Origin: Fimbriimonadaceae bacterium
GTDB lineage: Bacteria > Armatimonadota > Fimbriimonadia > Fimbriimonadales > Fimbriimonadaceae
DNA length: 64,000 bases
Direction of reading: 5' to 3'
Assembly (NCBI GenBank): GCA_023957775.1
Contig: JAMLGR010000016.1
Coordinates: forward strand, 1 to 64,000
Part shown: positions 56,301-63,758 of the stretch, piece by piece
Layout: each line of letters begins with the position of its first letter
How positions within the stretch are numbered: position 1 is the first letter of the stretch
The notes under the pieces: generated by a model
Seen by the model: the letters and a program-made list of their open reading frames with translations, nothing else
Databases searched by the model: none
What the model was told of the DNA's origin: nothing
Position numbers and translations under genes: made by a program

Positions 56301-57117
56301 GCTGGCTCCCGTGCTCTCGGACGGAACGACCGCCATGACGCCCGGCATCTCCTCGCGGATATCGAGCACGACGACGTTCGACCATCACGACTATCTGGGC
56401 ACCACGAGTCTCCAGACGGCCGCGAACGAGTCTACGGTCTCGACCCGCACCTACGATGCCTTCGGCATGCTGACCTCGACGAGCGGCTCACCCAAGACAG
56501 GATTTGGATACGCGGGCGGATACGGATACCAGGGGGATGCCGACAGTGGCCTCACGCTTCTCGGCCATCGCTACTATGATCCCGGCACGGGAAGGTTCCT
56601 GACACGCGATCCGGTCAAGGCCGGAAGGAATTGGTATAGTTACTGCGATGCGAGCCCGACAAGGTACGTGGATCCGACGGGCTTTGATGCCTGGTGGAAC
56701 CATGCTTTTGACGGCGACGTGTGGGAGAAAGGGCTCGCAACTTCGGGAGCAGCTCTCGGCTCAGCTCTGAGCGACATCGGGGCCGAGATCATCAGCCCAG
56801 TAACTGAATTGATCGGCCGCGGTCAAATTGATGGATGGGATGGAGGCACCCATCGGGATGATCCGGGATTCGAATTCTCTAAAGGATCTTGGAATGTTGC
56901 CATCGTTGCGATTGAACTCATTGGCGGTCTGAAAGCTGGAGGAATTGAAGGTAAGGTCGAACTCCATGGTCCGCATCATTCATTCGGCAAAAGAGGAAAG
57001 TTGCCCCATTATCAGACAATTATCTGGCGAAAAGGGGTCGATGGTTCCCACAAGATTCTGCCTCGCATCCCCGTGCCAAAGTGGTTCTTTAACTTCTTCA
57101 AGGGCTGGAGAAGGTGA
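53368..57117 (+). CDS. Exported RHS/YD-repeat protein with C-terminal toxin domain
   Basis: A 1249-aa protein with signal peptide (SLVLCVTLLLGSSWSGIA). From about residue 230 it is built of YD repeats (TYDSSGNVTSVTDPLSHA type, about 30 units), which form the RHS shell. The conserved RHS end (GYQGDADSGLTLLGHRYYDPGTGRFLTRDP, split here) leads to RYVDPTG near residue 1102. After that a new domain of about 145 residues begins, with a His-rich block ELHGPHHSFGKRGKLPHYQ and a basic end. GC falls sharply in this tip. Such tips are toxins in known RHS proteins; the activity here is not assigned. A probable immunity gene overlaps. Confidence 0.9.
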   Translation: MRIGLVANRLLSLVLCVTLLLGSSWSGIAYTYSGISTALQGFRLRPGQYTEAPKAPYLGAHPSRDPRGRGIWSKQTLSDFETANVDRLQASLEPSPMAGMHTLSVDPAPGTTFPWEGAFPSHYGIVNSGCGNKLTAVPLLSWKCRGGMVLDFTLYNNSQSSYVDELGHHWTWTYDIYINNLTGNPIVHWGDGLCIAFTKHVDGGTTTYIAPAGTYDDLVKNGNDTWTLTRKDGTVYSFNDDGFCGQIEDRNGNAITLSLDANNYVTTITDPTGREIDLDYDGSHRITSITDPLDRVWEFSYNGSNELTEIEWPDLDSVAYSDTFTYGTGHVIASHTDRRGKTWSFTYNTDASLATETDPLSHQVSVSYSSGATTRTDPLSHTRVDNYSSGKLTSRVDESSFSVSFTSRDSNNNVTAMTDRRGKSWSLTYDSSGNVTSVTDPLSHAKTFTYNSFSQVLTATDELDNETVFEYDGNGNLETVTDPVDRTIETNGYDAYGQITSSSNYLDEETTLGYDTDGNLTSITDPLSNETVLVYDDLGHLTSVTDANSNTEEVEYDDWGRPVLFTHEDASTLERTYLVTGQILTQTDELSHTTTYAYDNAGRPTSVTNAESETESYGYDAADRRTTVTNGRGKTRTYTFTNRGEPATLTLADSSVEQWSYNGNGDVTAYTNPLSQVIYYTFDDAGRQTAVDYPAGTDTSFGYDGADRLASMTDATGTTEWTYDDASQVTELETPQGTMDYTYDLPGRRATMVQASGTTTYTYDDAGRLVSLENPFSETTEFEYDDGGRLTQETFDSGVYTLYGYDSRDRTTSVVHKTSGASAISSESYTWDDAGNLEEKTVDTVTTTYGYDDIDQLVSESRSGYSASYTYDANGNRASKTLNGTTETYTVDDADKLTTITSGGNTVKSFTYDTAGRTTAVTTSAGTTSLTYDYEGRITQITYPSAATNTFTYNGLDTRVGKVDSSGTSTYKRDGAGVLAPVLSDGTTAMTPGISSRISSTTTFDHHDYLGTTSLQTAANESTVSTRTYDAFGMLTSTSGSPKTGFGYAGGYGYQGDADSGLTLLGHRYYDPGTGRFLTRDPVKAGRNWYSYCDASPTRYVDPTGFDAWWNHAFDGDVWEKGLATSGAALGSALSDIGAEIISPVTELIGRGQIDGWDGGTHRDDPGFEFSKGSWNVAIVAIELIGGLKAGGIEGKVELHGPHHSFGKRGKLPHYQTIIWRKGVDGSHKILPRIPVPKWFFNFFKGWRR

Positions 57118-57524
57118 TGCTCATTGAAGTGAGTGACCCACGTGAACTCGGAATAATAACTGATGTGCTTCATGATCACTTCTTCTCTCTGCCCTCAGTT
57201 TTGTCTCAGAGAGGAGCAGTCGTTATCGTCGAATTCAAAGAGGAACAAGGCTTCCTCAAGAAGAGATGGTCGCCTAGGTCAGAATATCTTACGATACACC
57301 ACGTTCGTTTCATCGAAGTGAACGACTCGCAACAAGTAAGACTATATGACGTGAACGAACTAATCTACATGGATGGTGTCTTGAGAATCAAGACGGGTAT
57401 TACCCTGAAGCTCTTGTTTCACGTGGACTCACTGCATCTGACTCTGCGGACGGAGTTGGGAGGTGACTCAGAGCCAGGCGCGCTACCGGGGGTGCGCGGA
57501 AAGGAACGGAGGACAGACCGTTAG
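57117..57524 (+). CDS. Candidate immunity protein for the RHS tip
   Basis: A 135-aa soluble protein with no signal peptide. The ATG overlaps the rhs stop (TGATG). Low GC like the toxin tip, and unlike the YD-repeat part. The fold looks alpha/beta (GAVVIVEFKEEQGF; LKLLFHVDSLHLTL). Position and size are those of RHS immunity genes; no family is recognised. Confidence 0.6.
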   Translation: MLIEVSDPRELGIITDVLHDHFFSLPSVLSQRGAVVIVEFKEEQGFLKKRWSPRSEYLTIHHVRFIEVNDSQQVRLYDVNELIYMDGVLRIKTGITLKLLFHVDSLHLTLRTELGGDSEPGALPGVRGKERRTDR

Positions 57525-57571
57525 GTACATGTCGTGTTCTGGGTAATCGGATAGGATCGCCACTGCTTCCG

Positions 57572-58491
57572 ATGAGAGAACTACTACAGAGCGGGAGCGT
57601 TGCTTTGTACGGGGTCGCTTATCGCGATGGGCCCGAGCCCCGTCTCTCGATTGGAATCCGGGTCTTAGCGAACAAGGACCAGGATCCGCTTTGGAGTGTG
57701 TCCGTTTCGTGTAGGTCGGATGGCCGGCCCCAAGTCCTCCGTTGGATTCGACGATGGGATTCGGCTTCTCTTTGGGATATTAGGCGTTGCGGCCAGGTCT
57801 TGGGCCATGTTGGTCAGGCCCCTAGCACAATGGTCAAATCTAGTGAGCATCCGGTGGGTAGCGAGGGGGCGCCCCACCTCGTCGTGTCGGAGTTCACGGA
57901 GGAGTTGTTCGACTTGGAGATCAGGGCATCTTGCTCATTTTTGATCCCGACGAGTGCTGGGTACGCATCTCGAGGCCAACCGGCGGATCACCGGTGTGCC
58001 ACTTTCTCCGATGCACCCACCGAAGCGTTGCCGAGTTTGGCCGGTCGTTGGTCGAGCTTTTCGACACGAGTGAGGCAAGCTCCGCTCACCACTCGAAAAG
58101 GGGTCCCAACGACGATCTGTGGTTCTTGGCTTCACCCGACGCGCGTGTCATGGGGGTCTTTAAGAGTCATGGCTCAACAATGGAGTACGACCCAGACATG
58201 AGATTGTGGGCCTTCTACACCGCCATCGTCGGGGATGCCGATATTACCGATGTCGAAATATCTAATTCGCTTGAGGTGCGTGAAGTGCAGTGGGTGAGTC
58301 TGAGTGTTTTATTCGAGGGCTCCGGTCCCGGCACGGTTTTGCAACTCCACGGTTTGGGAAACCTCTGTAGCGCAAGCGAGGGTCGAGCTAAGGTACAAGT
58401 CCCGCAATCGGACACGGTCGATTGCCGTATTAAGGGAGCTTGCCAGCGAGAATGTCGCGATGTACTCGAATCGCGCGGACCCGATGTTTAG
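57572..58491 (+). pseudogene. Orphan immunity-like gene, probably frameshifted
   Basis: Two frames join at about 57925-57935: the first ends its sensible part at EFTEELFDLEIR and the second begins ILLIFDPDECWVRISRPTGG and continues to 58491. Read together they give one protein of about 300 residues. Alternatively these are two overlapping genes. Low-GC orphan immunity genes are common after RHS loci. No family recognised. Confidence 0.4.
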
Positions 58492-58865
58492 GAGAATCCT
58501 CGCGGATGCAGAAGCGGCTAGGCGCTCCAGGCCCAGTCTCAAGTTCGTCCCTGAGCCGACCGGCGCCGTGCAGGGGCGCTGGGTGCAACGTGGCACCCCG
58601 CGGGCCAATGTCGAGACTCTGAGGTTTGCGTCATTTCCGAGGATGATGGGGGCCGTGATCTCAGATGAGGGATAAGCCGGGGGACGACGCATACACTCGC
58701 CCGTGTCTCTCTCAAGTAGACTCGGCAATTGATGGGCTCGTGGGAGAGCGGCATATCGATTGCGACCACGTCGATCGGTTGACGACAAGGGACCTCGGCG
58801 GATTCGAGAAGGGCGGAGGCGAACGAGGAACTTGGATCAAGTACCTGTGGTGGATTATTAAGAAA
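58492..58865. other. Gap with no supported gene
   Basis: A short open frame ends at 58675 (a basic, Arg/Pro-rich sequence) but has no good start or homology. Nothing else is recognisable before the paralogue fragment at 58866. Confidence 0.4.
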
Positions 58866-59245
58866 TCGCGTTTCCCTACCCCCTTCCAAGTTCCGGATGG
58901 AATCTGCCTGGTAACGGCGAGTTTGAAGACTCGCCGTTACAGCCCCTGAACTTGCATCTTGGCACTGGCGGTAACGACTGGTATCTATCCAGCGCCGCCG
59001 ACTCGTTTGAGGTCTGGGCGATGTACAAACCACCATCCGCCGTTCAGAACCAGGCAACAACCTGGGTCCCGTTTGCGAAATACTCATGGACTTGGACCGG
59101 GCTGGCCGACAAAACGAGTGGCAGTTGGGTGCTCAGTTCCCAGAGTGGCGGACCAACGACCCAGCCGAATTTCTGGAAGTTCTTCCCAGAGTGGAACACT
59201 TTCTCGCCTAGTCCGTTTCAATTCATAGGAGTGCCACCCCAATGA
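58866..59245 (+). pseudogene. 3' fragment of a paralogue of the exported protein at 62148
   Basis: Its frame gives PLPSSGWNLPGNGEFEDSP, then LGTGGNDWYLSS and ends FPEWNTFSPSPFQFIGVPPQ, matching the last 125 residues of the protein at 62148 almost throughout. The 5' three quarters are missing. The stop still overlaps the TPR gene start (ATGA), as in the complete copy. Confidence 0.8.
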
Positions 59246-60093
59246 GACGATTGAACTGTCAGCACCTGGTCATGCTCGCCGTCTTGGCGCTTGCGTCGCC
59301 GGCGTCTGCACAACAGCGGTTTTTTCCGCCGGATCCGGTGGAGGTCGCGAAAGAGGCGCGGATACGCGAGCTCATCGAACAGGGGCGTGAGCAGGAAGCA
59401 ACCGGCAATGTGCAGACCGCAATCGCGAAACTGCAGGACGCCAGTGCTGTAGAAGCGACCCGATCGGGAGGTTTCTTCTCGTGGGCCCGGCTCATGTTGG
59501 CGAGGGTTTATTTGCGCGCGGGACGCGACGTCGAGGCCATCGAGGCTTACAAGCACGTGTTTGCCTGGAACGCCGCCAAGGGCGATTTGGAGCCCGGCTT
59601 TGGCGACTTCGTCAAATACGCGATGGAGTTCGCGATTCTGCTGGCAAAGAGCGGTCGCCCGGAAGAGGCGAAGGCCATGTACTATTTCGGTCTGCGCAAC
59701 TTCAACCCCGAGAAGGGGCGGTTTGAGCCCGCTCCCTTCCTCACCGTGTTCGACCCCGAGGAAGAAGGCGAGTGCTGGGAATACACGCCCGAGAGGCTCG
59801 AGGCGGCGGCCCTCATGATTCAAATCATGCAGGGCGGGATGTTGAACCGTGCGACCCATGAGGAGACCTCTGCGGTGCAGTTGGCTCCGAAGGTGCGCGA
59901 ACTCGTCCCAGACTGGTTCTATCCCTATTTGTATCGTGCGGCACAGGGTTGGAACAGCGAACAAACATCCTCCGATTTAGCGCTGGCGCAGGCCCTAGCC
60001 AGAACCAGCGTTGAAAGGGAGGTGGTCGAGTTGTACCGACGGCAGCTGGCCGAACACAAAGCCCTGCTTGAAGCCGCGGACCTTGGCTTTTGA
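59242..60093 (+). CDS. Exported TPR-like protein (copy 1)
   Basis: A 283-aa protein with signal peptide (LVMLAVLALASPASAQ) and helical TPR-type repeats (RELIEQGREQEATGNVQTAI; AGRDVEAIEAYKHVFAW; SGRPEEAKAMYYFGL). The paralogue at 63755 has the same start. In both copies the gene overlaps the preceding exported-protein gene by ATGA, so the two products probably work together. Function unknown. Confidence 0.75.
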   Translation: MRRLNCQHLVMLAVLALASPASAQQRFFPPDPVEVAKEARIRELIEQGREQEATGNVQTAIAKLQDASAVEATRSGGFFSWARLMLARVYLRAGRDVEAIEAYKHVFAWNAAKGDLEPGFGDFVKYAMEFAILLAKSGRPEEAKAMYYFGLRNFNPEKGRFEPAPFLTVFDPEEEGECWEYTPERLEAAALMIQIMQGGMLNRATHEETSAVQLAPKVRELVPDWFYPYLYRAAQGWNSEQTSSDLALAQALARTSVEREVVELYRRQLAEHKALLEAADLGF

Positions 60094-60278
60094 AACTCGT
60101 GCGTCGAGAGCCAATCGACCGTACGACGCTCGTCGCGTTGAGAAACGAGTTGCGAAAGGACAGGCGGTGGCTCAAACTACTCGGGCTGGTTCTCGGAACT
60201 GGGCGCAATCTTCGTCAAGTACTGTTGTCACCCATCCCCAGAGTTTCGGTGCTCCATATCCCGGAGGCGTTCAAGTAA
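60090..60278 (+). CDS. Small basic protein downstream of the TPR gene
   Basis: 62 aa from a TTG that overlaps the TPR stop (TTGA). Basic and amphipathic (LRNELRKDRRWLKLLGLVLG). No family. It may be a real translationally coupled gene or chance. Confidence 0.35.
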   Translation: MKLVRREPIDRTTLVALRNELRKDRRWLKLLGLVLGTGRNLRQVLLSPIPRVSVLHIPEAFK

Positions 60279-60306
60279 TTTGGGACTGGTCTCGTGTCTT
60301 AAACTG

Positions 60307-60600
60307 ATGGCGGCCTTCCGAGAGACGATCGACCGCAGGCGTGCCGAGATCTTGGCGTTGGCGGCGCGCTGTGGTGCCCACAGTGTGAGGATCCTCGGCT
60401 CCGTTGCGCGCAGGGGAGAGTCGGAACACAGCGACGTGGACTTCCTTGTCGTGCTTGGGCCCGGGCGAAGCCTCTTGGACCATGCTGGGCTGAAACTGGG
60501 CTTGGAAGAGCTGCTCGGGCGGCCTGTCCACGTTGCCACCGAGCGCGGATTGAAACCCAAGTTTCGCGAGCGGATCCTCGACGAGGCCGTGGCGCTGTGA
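60307..60600 (+). CDS. MNT-type nucleotidyltransferase (antitoxin-like)
   Basis: A 97-aa protein with the minimal nucleotidyltransferase motif GSVARRGESEHSDVDFLV. Proteins of this kind are antitoxins that AMPylate a HEPN toxin. The HEPN partner follows with a GTGA overlap but is truncated. Confidence 0.78.
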   Translation: MAAFRETIDRRRAEILALAARCGAHSVRILGSVARRGESEHSDVDFLVVLGPGRSLLDHAGLKLGLEELLGRPVHVATERGLKPKFRERILDEAVAL

Positions 60601-60740
60601 GGTCGGTCCACGACCGCTTGGAGGACGTCACGGAGGCGATTCGGCGCATCGAGCAGGAACAGGCCGCTGGCCGGGAGGCGTTCGACGACGATCCCAAGAC
60701 GCAGGCGTGTGGATGGTCCGCCACATCTTCCTTGCAGTGA
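60597..60740 (+). pseudogene. Truncated HEPN (DUF86) toxin
   Basis: 47 codons starting VRSVHDRLEDVTEAIRRIEQ, matching the DUF86 N-terminus. A shift near 60710 moves the frame (the other frame reads DPKTQAWMVRHIF) and the RxxxxxH catalytic region is absent, so the toxin is inactive. Confidence 0.65.
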
Positions 60741-60781
60741 ATTCACGACGAAACAGGGAACAATCGTGATAACTATACGGT

Positions 60782-60787
60782 TATAAT
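60782..60787 (+). promoter_or_regulatory. TATAAT -10 box for a leaderless toxin mRNA
   Basis: A consensus TATAAT ends six bases before the GTG start of the RelE-like gene. Transcription would begin at or next to the start codon. No clear -35 box was found. Confidence 0.5.
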
Positions 60788-60793
60788 GCGTAG

Positions 60794-61144
60794 GTGAGGC
60801 GAGAATTCGAGCCGTTCGACGAAGAGGTGATTCTTGCCGAGTTGGAGTCGCTCCCGACGAAGGACCGCTCGAAGCTGGCCGCGCTGATGGAGTTCTACGA
60901 GGAAGTTGAAACCGGGAATCCATACCCGGCTCAGATCGACCTCTATGACCATGGAATCTACAGAATCAGGCATGCCAAGGCGAGCTATCAGGGGCGCGCG
61001 CTGTTCTGCGTATCGGAAGCCCGGGAGGGATATCAGAAGTTGACCCTCCTCGTTGTGTACAAGAAGGAATCGCACAAAGTGCCCGCCGCCATTCTCCAGA
61101 CCGCGCGGCGTCGAATGGAACAGCACAAGAAGGGAAAGCCATGA
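60794..61144 (+). CDS. RelE/HigB-like toxin (Gp49 family)
   Basis: A 116-aa protein of the phage-derived Gp49/HigB type (PF05973-like): ELESLPTKDRSKLAALMEF, DHGIYRIRHAKASYQGRALF, LLVVYKKESHKVP, QTARRRMEQH. Such toxins cut mRNA on the ribosome. GTG start. It overlaps the antitoxin gene by ATGA. Confidence 0.82.
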   Translation: MRREFEPFDEEVILAELESLPTKDRSKLAALMEFYEEVETGNPYPAQIDLYDHGIYRIRHAKASYQGRALFCVSEAREGYQKLTLLVVYKKESHKVPAAILQTARRRMEQHKKGKP

Positions 61145-61428
61145 GTTTCATCAAGAAGTACATCAAGGAACAGTGCGAGGCCGATTCTGAGTTTCGGGCG
61201 GAGTACGAGGCGGAAGCCCTTCGGCTCAAACTCGTTCGCGCGCGAGAAGCAGCGGGCCTGACGCAACGCGAACTCGCCGAGCTCTTGGGCGTGTCCCAGC
61301 CCAGAATCGCGCAGGTCGAGCGTGGCAGCAGGCCGATGAGCACGATGTTCCTTCTGCGCTATGCGGCGGCAGTCCACATGAAGCTAGAAGTCTTGCCGCG
61401 CAGATCTGCAAAGGCATCGACCGCCTGA
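61141..61428 (+). CDS. XRE-family antitoxin
   Basis: A 95-aa protein with a helix-turn-helix (AGLTQRELAELLGVSQPRIAQ) in its second half, forming a HigBA-like module with the upstream toxin. The HTH presumably autoregulates the promoter at 60782. Confidence 0.85.
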   Translation: MSFIKKYIKEQCEADSEFRAEYEAEALRLKLVRAREAAGLTQRELAELLGVSQPRIAQVERGSRPMSTMFLLRYAAAVHMKLEVLPRRSAKASTA

Positions 61429-61709
61429 TCCCGGCACGGACTCTGAGTACTCTTCCCCGGGCGCGCGCCAAGACTCCCGTGAGCCTACCCAGTCGGGGGA
61501 GCCCACCACGGAAGGCGCAGCGGGTCTCTGATATGAAAATGGAGGATCGCGATCGGCTCCAGCCAGTGCCCGCCGCCCCGCTTTCACCCCTGGTTGAGGT
61601 CGGCTTGCCCGACCATGGTCCCTCAAATGTCACTCAATTCGCAGAGACGGTGTGAGACTTCCTGAGACGTCTGTAGACTCAAATCCATCGCGTTGAACCT
61701 GACCAAACC
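61429..61709. other. Gap with no supported gene
   Basis: No protein-like open frame on either strand. It ends at the right copy of the tRNA-Pro repeat. Confidence 0.5.
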
Positions 61710-61758
61710 TCCATGGGGTGGAAGAGGTCGCACGTTCGAATCGTGTCGCCCCGACCAG
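61710..61758. repeat. 49-bp direct repeat, tRNA-Pro 3' half (att-like, right)
   Basis: Identical to 52943-52991. The 5' half of the tRNA is absent here, so this is not a functional tRNA. Confidence 0.85.
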
Positions 61759-61998
61759 ATTTTGAACCTAAAACTCGCCTTTGCGCGCCTTCAGCGCGCC
61801 GTAAGTCACTCAATTATCTCTCAGCGGATTGAGAGACCTGAGGAGTGACTCATCGTCCAAACTGCTGATTCCAGATTCAAACTTGAGCCAATGACCTCTT
61901 CTGCACCGTGGAAGAGGTCCTCCCCAGCGACCCGGTTGGACACCGAAGTCCTCACCTGTCATTTTTGTCGAACCAGTAAAATTTCCAGCCCGCCTGGA
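61759..61998. other. Duplicated leader region (copy 2)
   Basis: No gene. Diverged copy of 52992-53311 with the same ctctca/tgagag hairpin and the same order of motifs. Confidence 0.6.
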
Positions 61999-62031
61999 TT
62001 GACATACCCCCCCCCCCCAAGTCCTTATCCT
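61999..62031 (+). promoter_or_regulatory. Promoter with poly-C spacer (copy 2, 12 C)
   Basis: TTGACA (61999-62004) and TATCCT (62026-62031) are separated by 21 bases containing 12 C (62007-62018). Otherwise identical to the promoter at 53312 through ctggaggtcttagg. Confidence 0.7.
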
Positions 62032-62058
62032 AACCAGTACCTGGAGGTCTTAGGGCAA

Positions 62059-62151
62059 ATGCGTTTCGGACTCATCGCGAACCACCCATCAGCGGACCGA
62101 GGCTGTGCCAAGTCCTCGTCCGCCAAGTGCAAGGTGAGGGACGACGGATGA
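62059..62151 (+). pseudogene. 5' stub of an rhs gene
   Basis: MRFGLIAN matches the rhs start MRIGLVAN at 53368; after about 8-10 codons the sequences diverge and the frame ends at 62151. The stub's stop overlaps the ATG of the next gene, so it may now act as a leader peptide. Confidence 0.6.
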
Positions 62152-63758
62152 AGCTCAGGCTACTGTTGGTTTCGTTCTCCATGCTCCTCGTTCTCACCGG
62201 TCTGGTCAGGGCAGGTGAGTACGTGCTTAAGCCAACCGACCCCACCCTCCCGCACAACCCATATGGAGGCACGATCGCTTGGAATGGGAGTTCAAGCAAC
62301 TATGGCTCCTACGAAACTGGATATGGTTCCGGCATCGCCGGAGCATCGTACGTCAGCTGCAGCGGTACGATCACTACGGTGTATGAATGGCAGCGGGATG
62401 AGATCGAGGATCCGAACGACCCCGGCGAGATGATCGATGATCCACTCGATAACCCTCCAGCCGAAGTCGTGTCGAAGCAGTATTGTTTTGCGATGGCCGT
62501 TGCAACTTCAGTGGCCTCTAGTCCAATCGCGGTCTCAGACAACGGCTTGGGCTTCGAGCCGGAGATTGGCGGGTATGGCCTCGGAGCCTATTCGATCTGT
62601 GAGGGAACCCTCTACACGAAGATCGCGGGAGGGCAGGAGATCACTCTAACGTGCACCCCGAGCGCTTACGCGGAATCGGATGCCACTGACGCCACGGCTT
62701 CGGTCCTGTATCGTTCGGCGATCATTGTGCCCAAGGTGGAGATTCTCGGGGCCACGCCCCTCACCTCTCCACTGGATCTCAAAGTGCAAACCGGCCAGCA
62801 GATAACGTGCTGGGTAACGCAGACCACCACCGATCCGATTCCGAGCGAGCCGCTGCCGCTCGCAGCGTACTCTTGGGGCACCGAGGCGCCGCCTGGGGTT
62901 GAGCTGGTGGATCCCATGCTGTTCAAGAGTTACACCCACACCACATCCCTTGGCAAGCTCAACCACCACGCTCGTTCAGATGTTATTCAGCCGACGTACA
63001 GCTTCTTTACAGGGGACAACGGAGTCATAGTCGTGAAGTGCGTCGTCACCTTCGGACCCGCGCCAGAAGGTTCGATGTATGCCGGTGGCCTTCCATCCTT
63101 CACGGCCAAGTCCCCAATACTTACGTCGAAGCGACCGATAGGGGATTTTGGGGCAGTGGCGTCCGGTCAAGTCGTGCTCAACGATCCTGACAACTTCCAA
63201 TTCGGTACGGCAGCGCTAAACGGACAGAGGTGGACGGGCGTCCACATCGATCCGTCCCCTTTTTCCGCTGAGGGGCAAGGATGCTTTGTTCAGCTGATCA
63301 GCGCCCAGCGAGACGTTTACAGGAACACCTCACCGGGGTTGCCCTCTCATTTCACTTACTCCACAAGCGGTGCGCTTGACACGGCGTTTCCCTACCCCCT
63401 TCCAAGTTCCGGTTGGAATCTGCCAGGTGACGGCGTTTTTGAAGACTCGCCGTTACAGCCCCTGAACTTGTATCTTGGCACTGGCGGTAACGACTGGTAT
63501 CGGTCGAGCGCGGACGATTCATTCGAAGTCTGGGCGTTGTACAAGCCACCGTCCGTTCAGAATCAAGCGACAACTTGGGTTCCGTTTGCGAAATACTCAT
63601 GGTCGTGGACCGGGCTGGCTGAGAAGACCGGTGGCAGTTGGGGGATGACTGCCGGGAGTGGCGGCCCAACGTCCGGACTTCAATCCTCTAAGATCTTCCC
63701 AGAGTGGAACACTTTCTCGCCTAGTCCGTTTCAATTCATAGGAGTACCGCCCCAATGA
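62148..63758 (+). CDS. Large exported protein of unknown family
   Basis: A 536-aa protein with signal peptide (LLLVSFSMLLVLTGLVRAG). The body is Gly/Ser/Thr-rich and beta-type (GASYVSCSGTITTVYEW; ITLTCTPSAYAES; CWVTQTTTDPIPSEP), with a C-terminal block that recurs in the fragment at 58866. No domain recognised. The stop overlaps the TPR gene by ATGA. It now lies directly behind the poly-C promoter. Confidence 0.7.
   Translation: MKLRLLLVSFSMLLVLTGLVRAGEYVLKPTDPTLPHNPYGGTIAWNGSSSNYGSYETGYGSGIAGASYVSCSGTITTVYEWQRDEIEDPNDPGEMIDDPLDNPPAEVVSKQYCFAMAVATSVASSPIAVSDNGLGFEPEIGGYGLGAYSICEGTLYTKIAGGQEITLTCTPSAYAESDATDATASVLYRSAIIVPKVEILGATPLTSPLDLKVQTGQQITCWVTQTTTDPIPSEPLPLAAYSWGTEAPPGVELVDPMLFKSYTHTTSLGKLNHHARSDVIQPTYSFFTGDNGVIVVKCVVTFGPAPEGSMYAGGLPSFTAKSPILTSKRPIGDFGAVASGQVVLNDPDNFQFGTAALNGQRWTGVHIDPSPFSAEGQGCFVQLISAQRDVYRNTSPGLPSHFTYSTSGALDTAFPYPLPSSGWNLPGDGVFEDSPLQPLNLYLGTGGNDWYRSSADDSFEVWALYKPPSVQNQATTWVPFAKYSWSWTGLAEKTGGSWGMTAGSGGPTSGLQSSKIFPEWNTFSPSPFQFIGVPPQ

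Noticed and set aside
57931-58491. Separate complete second immunity gene
   Set aside because: Its best-looking sequence continues from the previous frame without its own start signal, so a frameshifted single gene is favoured.
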